From Vesta saturnalis (lineage: Eukaryota; Arthropoda; Insecta; Coleoptera; Lampyridae), in the NCBI GenBank assembly GCA_036346205.1, contig JARFJB010001678.1:423001-487000 (forward strand): a stretch of DNA of 64,000 nucleotides, read 5' to 3'. Numbering within the stretch: position 1 is the stretch's first letter; every line of letters begins with the position of its first letter. Under the pieces are notes generated by a model. It did no database searches. It saw only the letters and a program-made list of their open reading frames with translations, and was not told where the DNA came from. The translations under genes were made by a program, and so were the position numbers. Shown one piece after another: positions 1 to 10,891 of the stretch.

Positions 1-2180
1 AATTATAAAGGAAATGGAGCGGAATTTAACCCACTCAGTTCCTTTGCAAATTGGTGCCACTAAATGGGGATGCTTGTGTTGTGTTGGTAGCCATTATACT
101 AAAAGCGCAAAGTGACTGGATGAGAAATGTATTTTTTATGAATTTATAAAGGAAATGGGGTGAAATTTAAACCCCTCAGTCCCTTTGAAAATCGATACCA
201 CTAATCGGAATGCTAGTGTTGTGTTGGTAGAAACGGTACTAAAAGCGCAAAGTGACAGGATAGAACTATATTTTTTATGAATTTATAAAGGAAATGGAGT
301 GGAATTTAACCAACTCAGCCCCTTTGCAAATTGATGCCACTAAATGAGGATGCTTGTGTTGTGTTGGTAGAAACAATACTAAAAACGCAAAGTGACAGGG
401 TGAGAACTATATTTTTATGAACTTATAAAAGAAATGGAGTGGAATTTAACCCATCAGCCCTTTGCAAATTGATGCCACTAATGGGTGCTTGTGTTGTGTG
501 TGAAAATACTAAAAGCGCAAAGTGACGGATGAGAATGTATTTTTATGAATTTATAAAGGAAATGAGGTGGAATTTAACCCCTCAGTTCCTTTGCAAATTG
601 ATGCCACTAAATGGGGATGCTTGTGTTGTGTTGGTAGCATTATACTAAAAGCGCAAAGTGACAGGATGGGAACTGTATTTTTTTATATGAATTTATAATG
701 GAAATGGGGTGAAATTTAACCCCTCAGTCCCTTTGAAAATCGATACCACTAATTCGGAATGCTAGTGTTGTGTTGGTAGAAACGGTACTAAAAGCGCAAA
801 GTGACAGGATAGAACTATATTTTTTATGAATTTATAAAGGAAATGGAGTGGAATTTAACCAACTCAGCCCCTTTGCAAATTGATGCCACTAAATGAGGAT
901 GCTTGTGTTGTGTTGGTAGAAACAATACTAAAAACGCAAAGTGACAGGGTGAGAACTATATTTTTTATGAACTTATAAAGGAAATGGAGTGGAATTTAAG
1001 CTGCTCAGCCCCTTTGCAAATTGATGCCACTGAATGGGGCTGCTTGTGTCCATGATACTAAAAGCACAAAGTGACTGGATGAAAAATGTATTTTTTATGA
1101 ATTTATAAAGGAAATGAGGTGGAATTTAACGCCCTCAGTCTCTTTGCAAATCGATGCCACTAATACGAGAAGCTTGTGTTGTGTTGGCAGAAACAATACT
1201 AAAAACGCAAAGTTACAAGGCGAGAACTACATTTTTTATGAATTTATCAAGGAAATAGAGTGGAATTTAACCCACTCAGCCCCTTTGCAAATTGATGTCA
1301 CTAAATGGGGATGCTTGTGTTGTGCTGGTAGCCATTATACTAAAATCGCAAAGTGGCTGGATGAGAAATGTATTATTTATGAATTTATAAAGGAAATGGG
1401 GTGGAATTTAACCCCCTCAGTCCATTTGCAAATCGATGCCACTAATACGAGATGCTTGTGTTGTATTGGTAGAAACAATACTAAAAACGCAAAGTGACAG
1501 GGTGAGAACTACATTTGTTATGAATTTATGAAGGAAATGAAGTGGAATTTAACCTACTCAGCCCCTTTGCAAATTGATGCCACTAAATGGGGCTGCTTGT
1601 GTTGTGTTGTCCCCATTATACTAAAAGCGTAAAGTGACTGGATGAGAAATGTATTTTTTATGAATTTATAAAGGAAATGGGGTGGAATTTAACCCCCTCA
1701 GTTCCTTTACAAATCGATACCACGATGCTTGTGTTGTGTTGGTAGAAACAGTAGGTACTAAGTGACAGGATGAGAACTATATTTATTATGAATTTATAAA
1801 GAAAATGGAGTGAATTTAACCCACTCAGCCCCTTTGCAAATTGATGCCACTAAATGGGGATGCTTGTGTTGTGTTGCTAACCATTATACTAAAAGCGCAA
1901 AGTGACTGGATGAGTAATGTATTTTTTATGAATGTATAAAGGAAATGGGGTGGAATTTAACCCCCTCAGTCCCTTTGCAAATCGATCCCAGTAATACAGG
2001 ATGCTTGTGTTGTGTTGGTAGAAACAATACTAAAAACGCAAAGTGACAGGGTGAGAACTATATTTTTTATCAACTTATAAATGAAATGGAGTGGAATTTA
2101 ACCCACTCAGCCCCTTTGCGAATTGATGCCACTAAATGGGGCTGCCTGTGTCCATTGTACTAAAAGCGCAAAGTGACTGG
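1..2180. repeat. Satellite array, monomer of about 140 bp, left part
   Basis: Tandem monomers of about 140 bp (spacing 125-143 bp) can be followed by the recurring words GGAAATGG, CCTTTGCAAAT and CGCAAAGTGAC. About sixteen monomers lie here. Two monomer types tend to alternate: one carries GCCATTATACTAAAAGCGC and the other GAAACAATACTAAAAACGC, so the higher-order unit is probably a dimer of about 280 bp. Several monomers are 141 bp long (47 codons), so a frame can stay open over up to three units, but the usual monomer has an in-frame TGA in AAGTGAC, so I treat the array as non-coding. The monomer at about 430-557 is shorter by many single-base losses. The array resumes after the retrotransposon. 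Confidence 0.95.
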
Positions 2181-2191
2181 ATGAGAAATGT
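2181..2191. repeat. Target-site duplication, left copy
   Basis: ATGAGAAATGT stands directly before the poly-T run and is repeated at 6671-6681 on the other side of the retrotransposon. The same word occurs at this place in ordinary satellite monomers, so both copies derive from one monomer. Confidence 0.85.
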
Positions 2192-2510
2192 GTTTTTTTT
2201 TTTTTTGTTAGTATGCTTACTAGTTAGAATGCTTATTGTTAGTGTTGCTTATTATTAATGCTTATTCCTGTGGACTGTTCAGGAGTCTGCTTCCTCTTCA
2301 GTCCTGGGTCTTTTGTGTGATAGTGGGGTTATATTGTTGTGTGTATTGTATATGTGCATACAATGTAGTGTGTGGTGTTTAGTGTAAGTAATTATTACTA
2401 TAATATATTACATTATTTTTGTTTGGATAGAGTGTATGTGTGGTGTGTATGTGAAGGGCGTGGTGTGTATTGGCTCGATTCCTTGGGCGTTGCAGTGGTT
2501 GTCTTCGATT
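2192..2510 (-). other. 3' UTR and A tail of the Jockey element
   Basis: This stretch lies between the ORF2 stop and the T run (poly-A on the minus strand) that abuts the left target duplication. It holds no supported reading frame. The order coding end, UTR, A tail, target duplication fits target-primed reverse transcription. Confidence 0.75.
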
Positions 2511-5337
2511 TTATCTCAGGGCATATGGGATGTCATCAAGGAGTTCCTCGAATTCTTCGGGGAGGTTTTCAATGTTTTGGGTCAGGATGGTTGGAGGGTG
2601 CTTGAATTTATTTTTCGGTTTTTCCTGTGGGTTCTTATGTATTGGATGTGGGTAAGGGTGTATGTGAGGTGCGTAGGATGTTTTGGTAGCTTCTGTTTCG
2701 CCGAATATCCTACGGAGTGTGTAGTTTGTTTGCAGTGTTTTGAGGCGTTGTGTGATAGGTATGATGTTAGCGTGTTGTATGGTGAGGTCGTTGGGTGTTC
2801 TATAGTGTAGTCGGTGTATTCTTCGTAGGACTCGGCGTTCACAAGAGGCTATGGAATTTAGATCTTTGGGTTTTAGGGTAGCGTACAATGGCGCACGGTA
2901 ATCTATGACGGGCCGTATGAATGTTTTGTAGGTATGTTGTAGGGTTTCGGGTTGACAACCTCCTATTCGTCCCCTAAGGGCGGCCAGGAGGTTGGATCGG
3001 TTCCGTACTTTGTTTAGGGTCTTGTTCAGGTCGGCGTTCCAGTTAAGGCTTTTGGTAAATGTGACTCCTAGGTATGTTATGTCGTCAAGTATCGGTAATC
3101 GTTCCCCTTGCAGGGAAATGTTTACGTCGTTTTTGGAGAGTAGTTTGTGTCGGGTGTAGTTAGGGTGTCGGAATAGAATGGCTTGTGTTTTGGTGGGGTT
3201 TATGGAGACTCTCCATTGGTTGGCCCAATTGGAGAAGTTCCGTAGGGTACTGGACATGCTGTCGGAGGCGTTCTTTGTTGACCGATTAGCTGCCCAGAAG
3301 GCAGTGTCGTCGGCAAACTGTGCCAGGGATACTCCGGGCGTTGTTACAATGGGGATATCATTGGCGAAGATAAGGTATAGTATGGGTGCTAAGGCAGAAC
3401 CCTGGGGTACGCCTGTTTGGGGGGTGAAATTCTGTGAAAGGGATGAACCCACTCGGACTCGTACCGTCCTATCTGTTAGATACGACAGTAGGAGCTTCGT
3501 GAGCTCGGGGGGGATACCTAATGCTTGAATTTTGTGAACTAGACCCGCATGCCAGACTCTGTCAAAGGCCTGCTTTATGTCTAAGAACACGGCGAGGTTA
3601 CAGTGGCGGTGGTTAAATGCTCGTGAGGTTTCTGTTAGGAGTTTTAGCAAAGGGTCCTGACAGGTTCTATTAGGTCGAAAGCCGAACTGGCTGTCGGGTA
3701 AGAGGTTATTGGATTCTAAGTGCTCTCCCAGCCTTCGGGCTAGGATCTGCTCTAAGCATTTCCCTAGGCAGCTGAGGAGAGAGATGGGCCTGTAGGATGA
3801 GGGTTCTGTCAGGTCGGAGGAATTTTTGGGAATCATGACGGTCGAGGCGGATTTCCACACCGTCGGGAAGTACGAAAGGGAGAGGCATTTGTTATATATG
3901 GACGTTAGGCGTCTGATCGCAGGGGGTGGTAGGTGTCTCAGTATAAGTCTATTGAGTCCGTCTTGTCCGGGAGCGGATATTTTACCTTTTTGGAAGTAGT
4001 TGAGGGTTTGAGCGTGAGTAATTGGGCTGAAAAACGGATCATTATCATCCAGGATTTTCTCGGGTAATTCGGAGTTTTTGAAATCCTCAAGGTCTTGCTC
4101 TAGACGATTTTTAAAGTCGTCGTCGAACGAGGGATCATTAGGTGAAGTATAGACAGATTGGAGGTGGTGGCGAAAAATTTCGGCTTTTTCTTGATCGGTG
4201 GAGATTAGGTTACCCTGAGGATCGGTTAGGTGGGACTTGGGTTTGGTTTTTCTTTTGGTGAGAATGTTGAAGGTGTGCCAGAACTTCTTGCCATCTCTAT
4301 AGTTGAGATTGGAGGTGGCCTGGACCCATTTTCTTTCGGTGTAGGTATTAGTTTCACGCCGAATTAGGGCGTTTAATCGGTTATATTCTGTCTTGAGAGC
4401 GGGGTCCCTTGATCTCAGGAATTCGCGATATACTCGTCTCTTCCCTTTGATCAAGGTTACGATGTATTGGGGGAGAGGTTTTCGGGAGATATCTATTGAT
4501 TTTAAGGGGATTGAGGCTTCGACCGCTTCCGCGATAACGGAAGTTAAGTCGGTGACCGCCTCTCGACATCGTTAGTGTGAATATCGTAAGCCTGAAGGTT
4601 ATTGGAAATGTATTCGCCAAATACATTCCAATCGGCGTTTTGGAAGTCTTTACGAATAATGTGTGTGGGAGGAGGGGGAGGGACGGGGCCTAGGGAGGTT
4701 TTACTAGGAGAGGTAGGTGGTCCGAAGTGATGGTTTCGCCTAGGTGGCAATCGGGGGACATATGTTGTATTAGTGACTCGGTGCATATAATGTGATCGAT
4801 TATAGAGGCACCTTGATGACTAATAAAGGTAGGATTGGTGTTCCTAATCCGGAACAGTGGTAGGGTAAGAATACTGTGGACTAGGCGGATACCGTTTCTA
4901 TTGTTCGTGGAATCTCCGAATTGGACGTGTCGGGCATTAAGGTCTCCTAGGAGGATAGCATTGGGTAGGGCGGAGATGTGGTCTAGGAGGTCATTAGAAA
5001 TGGCTTCTTCTGGAGGATTGTAATAACAGAAAAGGGTGACGGGAAGGGGAAAGTGCACCGTTGCAGCTACACATTCGAGATGCTGCAGGTGCTGCGGAAG
5101 AGGATAAGGGGTGGCAGGATATGAATTCTTGATTACGAGGGCTGTGCCTCGCAAACTATTTTGGGCGCTAAATTGAAGGAATGAATTGTAGGAGGCAAAT
5201 TCAAGGGTACAACGGTTGGTTAGTTTTGTCTCTGTGATGGCCAGGACTTGTATTTGATTTGTGGCTAATAGATTCTTAATGAGGGGGCGCTTCCGACGGA
5301 CACCCCTCGCATTAATTGTACCTATTATTAGATCCAT
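2511..5337 (-). pseudogene. Jockey ORF2: endonuclease and reverse transcriptase, frame-broken
   Basis: The product nicks target DNA and copies the element RNA into the nick. Three frame blocks follow one another on the minus strand. Block 1 (5337-4690) is the endonuclease, opening MDLIIGTINARG, with AITETKL, LLGDLNARH, IIDHIICTE and TSDHLPLL, which carry the usual catalytic Glu, Asp/Asn and Ser-Asp-His residues. A short linker (about 4700-4565) is read in a second frame. The reverse transcriptase (about 4560-2511) is in a third frame with SYRPISLL, FGFRPNRTCQD, FLDIKQAFD, GVPQGSALAP and the catalytic FADD box in place of YADD, near 3310. The two shifts are near 4700 and 4565. Apart from these breaks the conserved boxes are intact, so inactivation looks recent. 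No RNase H domain follows. Confidence 0.92.
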
Positions 5338-5394
5338 TGTACTTAGGGAGAGGGAAAGGGATTAGGTTGAGGGGTTAGGGAGTAGGATTAGGAT

Positions 5395-6672
5395 CTAGGA
5401 TCGGATGTTCTGGGTAGTGATAGCTATACCATTGCCGACAAAGTTGACCCTGGTACGGCGCTTCAAATATTCCCTGGACGTATTGTCGACAGCTTTCGCT
5501 ATGTCGGCCCTACGGTCAGGAAACAGTTGAATTAGGGTAAGGGTAAGGGAAGCGAGGAAATCGGAAATGGAAAGGGGTGGTTTGGGTTTTTCGTCATCCT
5601 CGGTGTCCGACGTGGAAGGGGGGATCGGTTTAGGTACGGCAGTCGCTGCCGCGGTGGTGGGAATCGCACGACGGGTCGCGCAGGAAAAGGAATAGGTAGC
5701 GTGAGGTCCACCGCAGTTGTTACACTTTGGTGTATTCACGCGGGTACAGGACGCGGCTTTGTGGTTTTCACCACAGGTGGGGCAACGGAGGGTGCGGGTA
5801 GGACATTCCTCAGAAATATGCCCCACCTGCGTGCAAGTGGAGCAATATTTGGGGGTGGGGTTAGGGATCCGGGAAGGTTCGCAGGGATAGTGTCTACCGA
5901 AAAGGCAGACACCGTTGGAAAGGAGTTGGTTGAGGGTGGATTGCGACGGGGTAATGATTCTGACAAAGGATGTAGGTGTGTTTGTTATTTTGGAAATGAT
6001 TCGGATCGCTTTTGTGACTTTAGGAAGGTGGATGGATTGCCGGATCTCTTCTGGGAGGATGTCCTTGTCCACGCCACGGATGACGCAGGAGAAGGACAAG
6101 GGTTTAGGGTTGGGATAGGTTGGGGTAGCGGACGTTCGGGGACCTGACAACTGCGACAGCGTCAATGCAGGCTCACCGAAGTGATGCTGCATAGTTCGCT
6201 GCATCGTAATTGGCAGGGCCTCGCTCGTTTCCAATAGGCAGGTGCGGTTGTGGTTGAGTTTAATGTTCAACCAGGGGAGACGGAGAGGGACTAAGGCTTG
6301 GAATAAGGACTTTTGGGTGTTGAATTTTGGTGGTATATTGCGGATGCAATATCGGGAAGTGGGTTTAACGGTAGAGGAAGGTTTTGGAGAGGGTTTACTG
6401 GTAGGGTTAGGTTTAGGATTAGAAGGAGTACGGGAAGTAGAAGGATTAGGGGTTTTAAAAGGGTTGTGCACGGGTTTGAATGAGGGTGGAACGCAGGAGG
6501 AGGGGATAGATGACATAGAAGATGCCCTCACTAGAGAAGGAGGAGATGCGGCGGCTGCCGCAAAGGATAAGGAAGGGGGTGGTGTTACAGGTCTGGGTGG
6601 CGGGGAACTAGGAGGCGGAGAAGGTAGAGGAGCGACCGTGGCCCGGAGGCCCGGTCTGCCATGTTTTACCAT
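5395..6672 (-). CDS. Jockey ORF1: Gag-like nucleic-acid-binding protein
   Basis: An open frame of 425 codons. Residues 1 to about 110 are rich in Pro, Ser and Ala. Residues about 190-270 form a region like the pre-knuckle domain of Jockey ORF1 proteins. Three zinc knuckles follow at about 273-286 (CSTCTQVGHISEEC), 293-305 (CPTCGENHKAASC) and 314-328 (CNNCGGPHATYSFSC). In this family ORF1 binds element RNA to form the ribonucleoprotein used in retrotransposition. The start is odd: the first two bases of the ATG at 6672-6670 lie in the satellite target duplication and only the G belongs to the element, so this ATG was created by the insertion junction. The next in-frame Met is near residue 53. 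ORF2 starts 57 bp after the stop. Confidence 0.88.
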   Translation of the reverse strand: MVKHGRPGLRATVAPLPSPPPSSPPPRPVTPPPSLSFAAAAASPPSLVRASSMSSIPSSCVPPSFKPVHNPFKTPNPSTSRTPSNPKPNPTSKPSPKPSSTVKPTSRYCIRNIPPKFNTQKSLFQALVPLRLPWLNIKLNHNRTCLLETSEALPITMQRTMQHHFGEPALTLSQLSGPRTSATPTYPNPKPLSFSCVIRGVDKDILPEEIRQSIHLPKVTKAIRIISKITNTPTSFVRIITPSQSTLNQLLSNGVCLFGRHYPCEPSRIPNPTPKYCSTCTQVGHISEECPTRTLRCPTCGENHKAASCTRVNTPKCNNCGGPHATYSFSCATRRAIPTTAAATAVPKPIPPSTSDTEDDEKPKPPLSISDFLASLTLTLIQLFPDRRADIAKAVDNTSREYLKRRTRVNFVGNGIAITTQNIRS

Positions 6673-6681
6673 GAGAAATGT
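6671..6681. repeat. Target-site duplication, right copy
   Basis: ATGAGAAATGT, identical to 2181-2191. The satellite resumes in register directly after it. Confidence 0.85.
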
Positions 6682-7445
6682 ATTTTTTATGAATTTATAA
6701 AGGAAATGGGGAGGAATTTAACCCTCCCAGTCCCTTTGCAAATCGATGCCACTAATACCAGATGCTTATGTTGTGTTGGTAGAAACAATACTAAAAACGC
6801 AAAGTGACATGGTCAGAACTACAATTTTAATGAATTTATGAAGGAAATGGGAGTGGAATTCAACCTACTCAGCCCCGTTGCGAATTGACGCCACTAAATG
6901 GGGCTGCTGGTGTCCATTATACTAAAAGCGCAAAGTGACTGGATGAGACTAATGCCACTAATACGGGATGCTTGTGTTGTGTTGGTAAAAGAATACTAAA
7001 AACGCAGTGACATGGCGAGAACTATATTTTTTATGAATTTATAAAGGAAATGAAGTGGAATCTAACCCACTTAGCCCCTTTGCAAATCGATGCTACTAAA
7101 AGGAGATGCTTTTGTTGTGTTGGTAGACATTATACTAAGAGCGCAAAGTGGCAGGATGAAAAATTTATTTTTATGAATTTATAAAGAAAATGGGGTCGAA
7201 TTTAACCCTCTCAGTCCCTTTGCAAATCGATGCTACTAAAAGAGATGCTTGTGTTGTGTTGGTAGACATTATACTAAAAGCGCAAAGTGGCAGGATGAGA
7301 AATGTATTTTTTATGAATTTATAAAGAAAATGGCGTCGAATTTAACCTCCTCGGCCTCTCCGCAAAGCGATGTCACAGATCTGGAATGCTTGTGTTGTGC
7401 GGCTAGACATTATACTAAAAGCACACAATCACAGGTTGAGAACTC
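6682..7445. repeat. Satellite array, monomer of about 140 bp, right part
   Basis: About five more monomers of the same family, with CCTTTGCAAAT and CGCAAAGTG words. One monomer is shortened near 6947, where GGATGAGACTAATGCC joins two distant monomer positions, an internal deletion. The last monomers (7180-7440) drift from consensus and the array fades out near 7445, as expected at an array edge. A short open frame at 7249-7548 is only monomer sequence read through. Confidence 0.92.
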
Positions 7446-9300
7446 TATTTTTTTTTTAATTTGCAAAGGAGAAAGGGTTGAATTCACCTCTAAGTGGTGC
7501 TTGATCGTGGTTTCCCAATACCAGGAAAACTATTACAAATGTGTCTAACGGTTTCTGTAGCTGCAGGGAAAGTATCTGCTAGCCGATAGTAATTCTAACA
7601 AATTTCCCTACTACGGTCCTGGGCGTTCGTTAAAATTGTCAGGTATCTATTATCTGCTCTCTTCACACCGTTGAATTCATGCACTTTTAGAATAATCCAC
7701 TATTTTACTATTGAACACACAAAACTTTCACAATCTAACAAATGTAGCAACAGTTTCACAAGTCATGTGGAAAATTGTTTTCATGGCTACTGTGAATAAT
7801 CACAAGAAACATCATTTAAATATTAATGATCAAAATAACTCAAAAACGGTGAAAAATCAAATGATATACACGACGTTCCATTAAAAAATGCTTATCTTTT
7901 TTGCTTTTTTTGAAGACTCTATAGTGAAGAATAATTTTTAAATGCGCACACTTAATAGCCATATAATATGATAAATACATTTTATTGGCAAAGTTTGTCC
8001 ATAAAGCACCAGTTTACTTTACTCTATCGTTGACTCACCCCGTATATGTCACATTTACGAACAGTGTCATAATTGGAGTCCTCTGCCACAATTTGGCGAA
8101 AACTCCATTTTTAGTTTCACAATTAGATACATTTAGATATGATTCTAAATAATAATTTTTTTTGTAAAAATTTAACAATAAACACTGTTGTTTTATATAT
8201 AGCTTCGTTTATGCAATACATTTAAAACAATAAATTAACCTATTGTGAATCAAACTAAATGCGCATGCTCCATAACCTGTCAGAATTCGGTACAATTACC
8301 TTAGTAGTAGATGGCGCTATAAAAATGTTTTGACTCTAGTTTTGTATTTCGAAACAGCTGTATAAATTTAAATTTTGCAAGTGAATGTAGAATTACTTAC
8401 GGTTAAAACAAGTAAAAACACGTAACAAGAATATTTTTCCCATTTCTAAAGACATTCTGTTTTACAGTATTTTTAGCTTTTTACACTCACAAGTGCTATT
8501 GTACGCGTATGCTCTATTTACCCAAGAGAAAAGGTTGTAAAACGACACGAAATCCATTCAAAACTACTCAACGGACATGTATTGTGCGCTTACCGTGTAT
8601 TTTTTTTAATAAATAACTTTTGAGCTAAATATTCAATTTATGAATAGCAGAAGAATCATATTACTAATACCAACCAAACGAGAAAAAAATTTGTCACTGT
8701 AGAGAAACGAAAATAAAATGATTTATTGGTTGAACTTGTTCGGATAGCCATATATCAGTGGTGGTAAAAACACAAATCATTTCAAGATGGCGCGTTTAAC
8801 GCTCTAAGAGCAATAATAAAAACAAATTAGTTTCTGTGGGGGTAAATCTTTCCCTGTAATGTTTATCCGAATATTTCGATTTTTTAATACCTAAACGTAC
8901 TTAGCACCCAATTTTTAATAAAACATGTCCAGTAAGAAGTTAGCAATGAAAGTTCGGCAATTTGTAATTTGCATATTTAGTGTGAAGTTGGCGATAACAT
9001 TAGAGCAATAAATTATAAAAATCTTTTCGAACCTGGCGTAGGTAAATTTTATTATTTAATGGAAAAATTAACACCTTAAAGTATAATTCAAGCAAAAAAA
9101 GTAACATATTTCTCATTTTTTTTGTAACCTTGAATGTAGGACTTATGTGACGACATCTGTGCGCAATGGAAAGGAGGTTGATTGATAGTCGCCGGATAAC
9201 GATAAATTGTATTAATTAAAATAGAAAAACAAATTTGTAACATACTTTTTGGTTAACAATTTTGTTAGCTTTAATTACAACTTAAAATGTTGTAGTTTAC
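7446..9300. other. AT-rich stretch without a gene
   Basis: No open frame with recognisable content on either strand. The only structure I can support is a worn transposon end whose outer edge is near 8047 (separate entry). The word GTGTGAAGTTGGC at about 8983 resembles the motif at the edges of the foldback elements further right. Confidence 0.6.
7860..8047 (-). mobile_element. Worn terminal fragment related to the 62.2-kb DD41D element
   Basis: Read on the minus strand from 8047, the sequence has CAACGATAGAGTAAAGTAA close to a TA, then GTGTGCGCATTT and a diverged match to the next 100-150 bp of the element that starts at 62220. The word CAACGATAGAGTAAAGTAA is exact in both. No transposase is left and the opposite end was not found. 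It may be a solo end or a deleted non-autonomous copy. Confidence 0.5.
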
Positions 9301-9551
9301 TAATATACCGGGTGTCAATCAGATTACTATCAAAGCCCTTGTTACTTCAATGAAATTTTCGGTAGTCATATGGTTTGACCGGAAACTCTCTCAACTTTTT
9401 ATTTTAAACAGCACTCTTTGTTTATTATTTCATTTTTTAATTATACGTAAAAAACAGATATAAAACATGTGTCATACCCTAAACCTACGAAGACAGATTG
9501 AAAAATTTCAAGGACAATACGGAAAAAACAACTTTTTGGGGAAAACCGTAT

Positions 9552-10222
9552 TTATTTTTCCACGTAGTCTCCTATCAGCTGTACCCATATAATCCAACGC
9601 ATTTCAAGATCCAAACCTTCAATTTAACCATTTACAATATTCGATGAAAATTTCCCAGCCAACCATTTCCAGAGATTTAGGACCAAGAAGAAATCCGACG
9701 GAGTCAAGTGTGGCGAATGGGGTGTATGTTCAATTAACTGGAATCGTAGTTCGTGCAGTTTCGCCATCGCAATTGCCGACGGATGGGGCGTTATCCTGGT
9801 GGTATAAGACCTTTTTCTTTGCCAAATTAGGCCTTTTAGCTTCGATTTCTTTTTTCCGTCTGTCTAATAACGACGTATAATACTCGCTCGTTATTATCAA
9901 TAAAAATTATTTCTCGGGAATCTCAAAATACGGTATCCATGACTTTACCAGTAGACCGGATCGTCTTTGGTTTCTTTGGAGTTGGCTCTCCACGTTTTGT
10001 CCATTGATTTGACTACTCCTTGGTCTCCGGAGTGTAGTGGTGAATCCACGTTTCGTCAGCAGTTGTAAAATGACGCAAAAAATCTTTTTCATTACGTGTG
10101 AACATGTCTCGATATTGTTGAGAAATGGTCATTCGAACTTGCTTTTGGGCGATTGTCAGCAGACCCGGCACCCATCTAGCACTAAGTTTTCTCATGTCCA
10201 AATGTTGATGTAAGATGGAATG
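9552..10222 (-). pseudogene. Mariner transposase, C-terminal two thirds, broken
   Basis: In successive frames one reads HQHLDMRKLSARWVPGLL, then ADETWIHHYTPE (first catalytic Asp), a worn GEPTPKKPKT region, YHQDNAP (second Asp) and HSPHLTPSDFF (third Asp, the DD34D type expected of mariner), ending GDYVEK with a stop at 9552. At least three frameshifts separate these blocks. The upstream part continues at 12491 after the inserted DD41D element. Confidence 0.85.
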
Positions 10223-10224
10223 TA
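10223..10224. repeat. TA target duplication, left copy
   Basis: TA directly before CAGGTTGTCCC. It is matched by TA at 12489-12490 after the mirror-image end. Confidence 0.85.
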
Positions 10225-10680
10225 CAGGTTGTCCCATTTTCGTATGTTTTACGGGATATCTCGCTTATTTTTTTAGGTTAGAACCTTGCGGTTTTCGCGA
10301 TACCGTGCTATTTTTTAATGAAACCAAAGATGCGCTAATCAAATTTGCCATAGCCATCTTAGTTTGTGTGCTACAAGGTGATTTTGGAAAAATTGCATTT
10401 TCAGTCATCCCCTGCAACTCTGTTATTGTCCGACATATTAAAAAAATAAAAACTGATATTTGTAGATTTTTTACGTAGAATCCAGTGGCGTACTCAGATT
10501 TTCTTTAGAGGTCACAGTTTTTGAGATATGACATAACCTACTTTTTTTATGAGACACCCTATATATTTTTTTAAAATCTTTTTCCCCTTGCCAAGAGCTT
10601 TTCAAAAATATAGCATAGCCTATATTTATTTTTATAAATAACGTGACAAAATGATTTTTTTCTATAATTTACATTAATAA
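10225..10680 (+). repeat. Left TIR of the 10.2-kb DD41D element
   Basis: About 455 bp, matching the reverse complement of 12033-12488 along its length, with scattered mismatches and small length differences. It contains internal words such as GACACCCTATATAT, which resemble transposon termini. Confidence 0.88.
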
Positions 10681-10891
10681 TAGTGGATAGCCGTGGGTAA
10701 CCATGGTAACGCAAAAAACAAAATAATTAACGTTCTGGCATTACTTAGGTATTTGATTTTTGAAGTTTCTGCTTCTCTCAAATTATTCCTGGTTACATTT
10801 TCCCAAATTTAGTGCTGATATTTATTGTTATTCGTTGTTTTTGTTTATTATTATCGTTCTTGTTGTTGTTGTTGTTTAATTATTTTTTAAT

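Larger units (their letters stand above)
2192..6670 (-). mobile_element. Jockey-clade non-LTR retrotransposon inserted in the satellite
   Basis: The element lies on the minus strand. Its A tail appears as a T run at 2193-2206. It has an ORF1 with three CCHC knuckles and an ORF2 with an apurinic-type endonuclease followed by reverse transcriptase. No RNase H domain follows the reverse transcriptase, as expected for the Jockey clade. It is flanked by an 11-bp duplication. There is almost no 5' UTR: the element begins about one base before the ORF1 frame continues, so it is probably 5'-truncated or lost its leader. ORF2 carries two frame breaks, so this copy is not autonomous. Base composition is clearly more GC-rich than the surroundings. 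Confidence 0.93.

Noticed and set aside
1114..1497. A 127-codon frame with a 47-residue repeating peptide inside the satellite
   Set aside because: The 141-bp monomer is a multiple of three, so a frame can persist by chance. The common monomer has a TGA in this frame, other monomers carry indels, and no start or splice context is conserved.
2436..3528. Plus-strand frames opposite the Jockey reverse transcriptase, and a similar one at 6242-6700 opposite ORF1
   Set aside because: They are mirror readings of a well-supported coding strand with conserved motifs on the minus strand.
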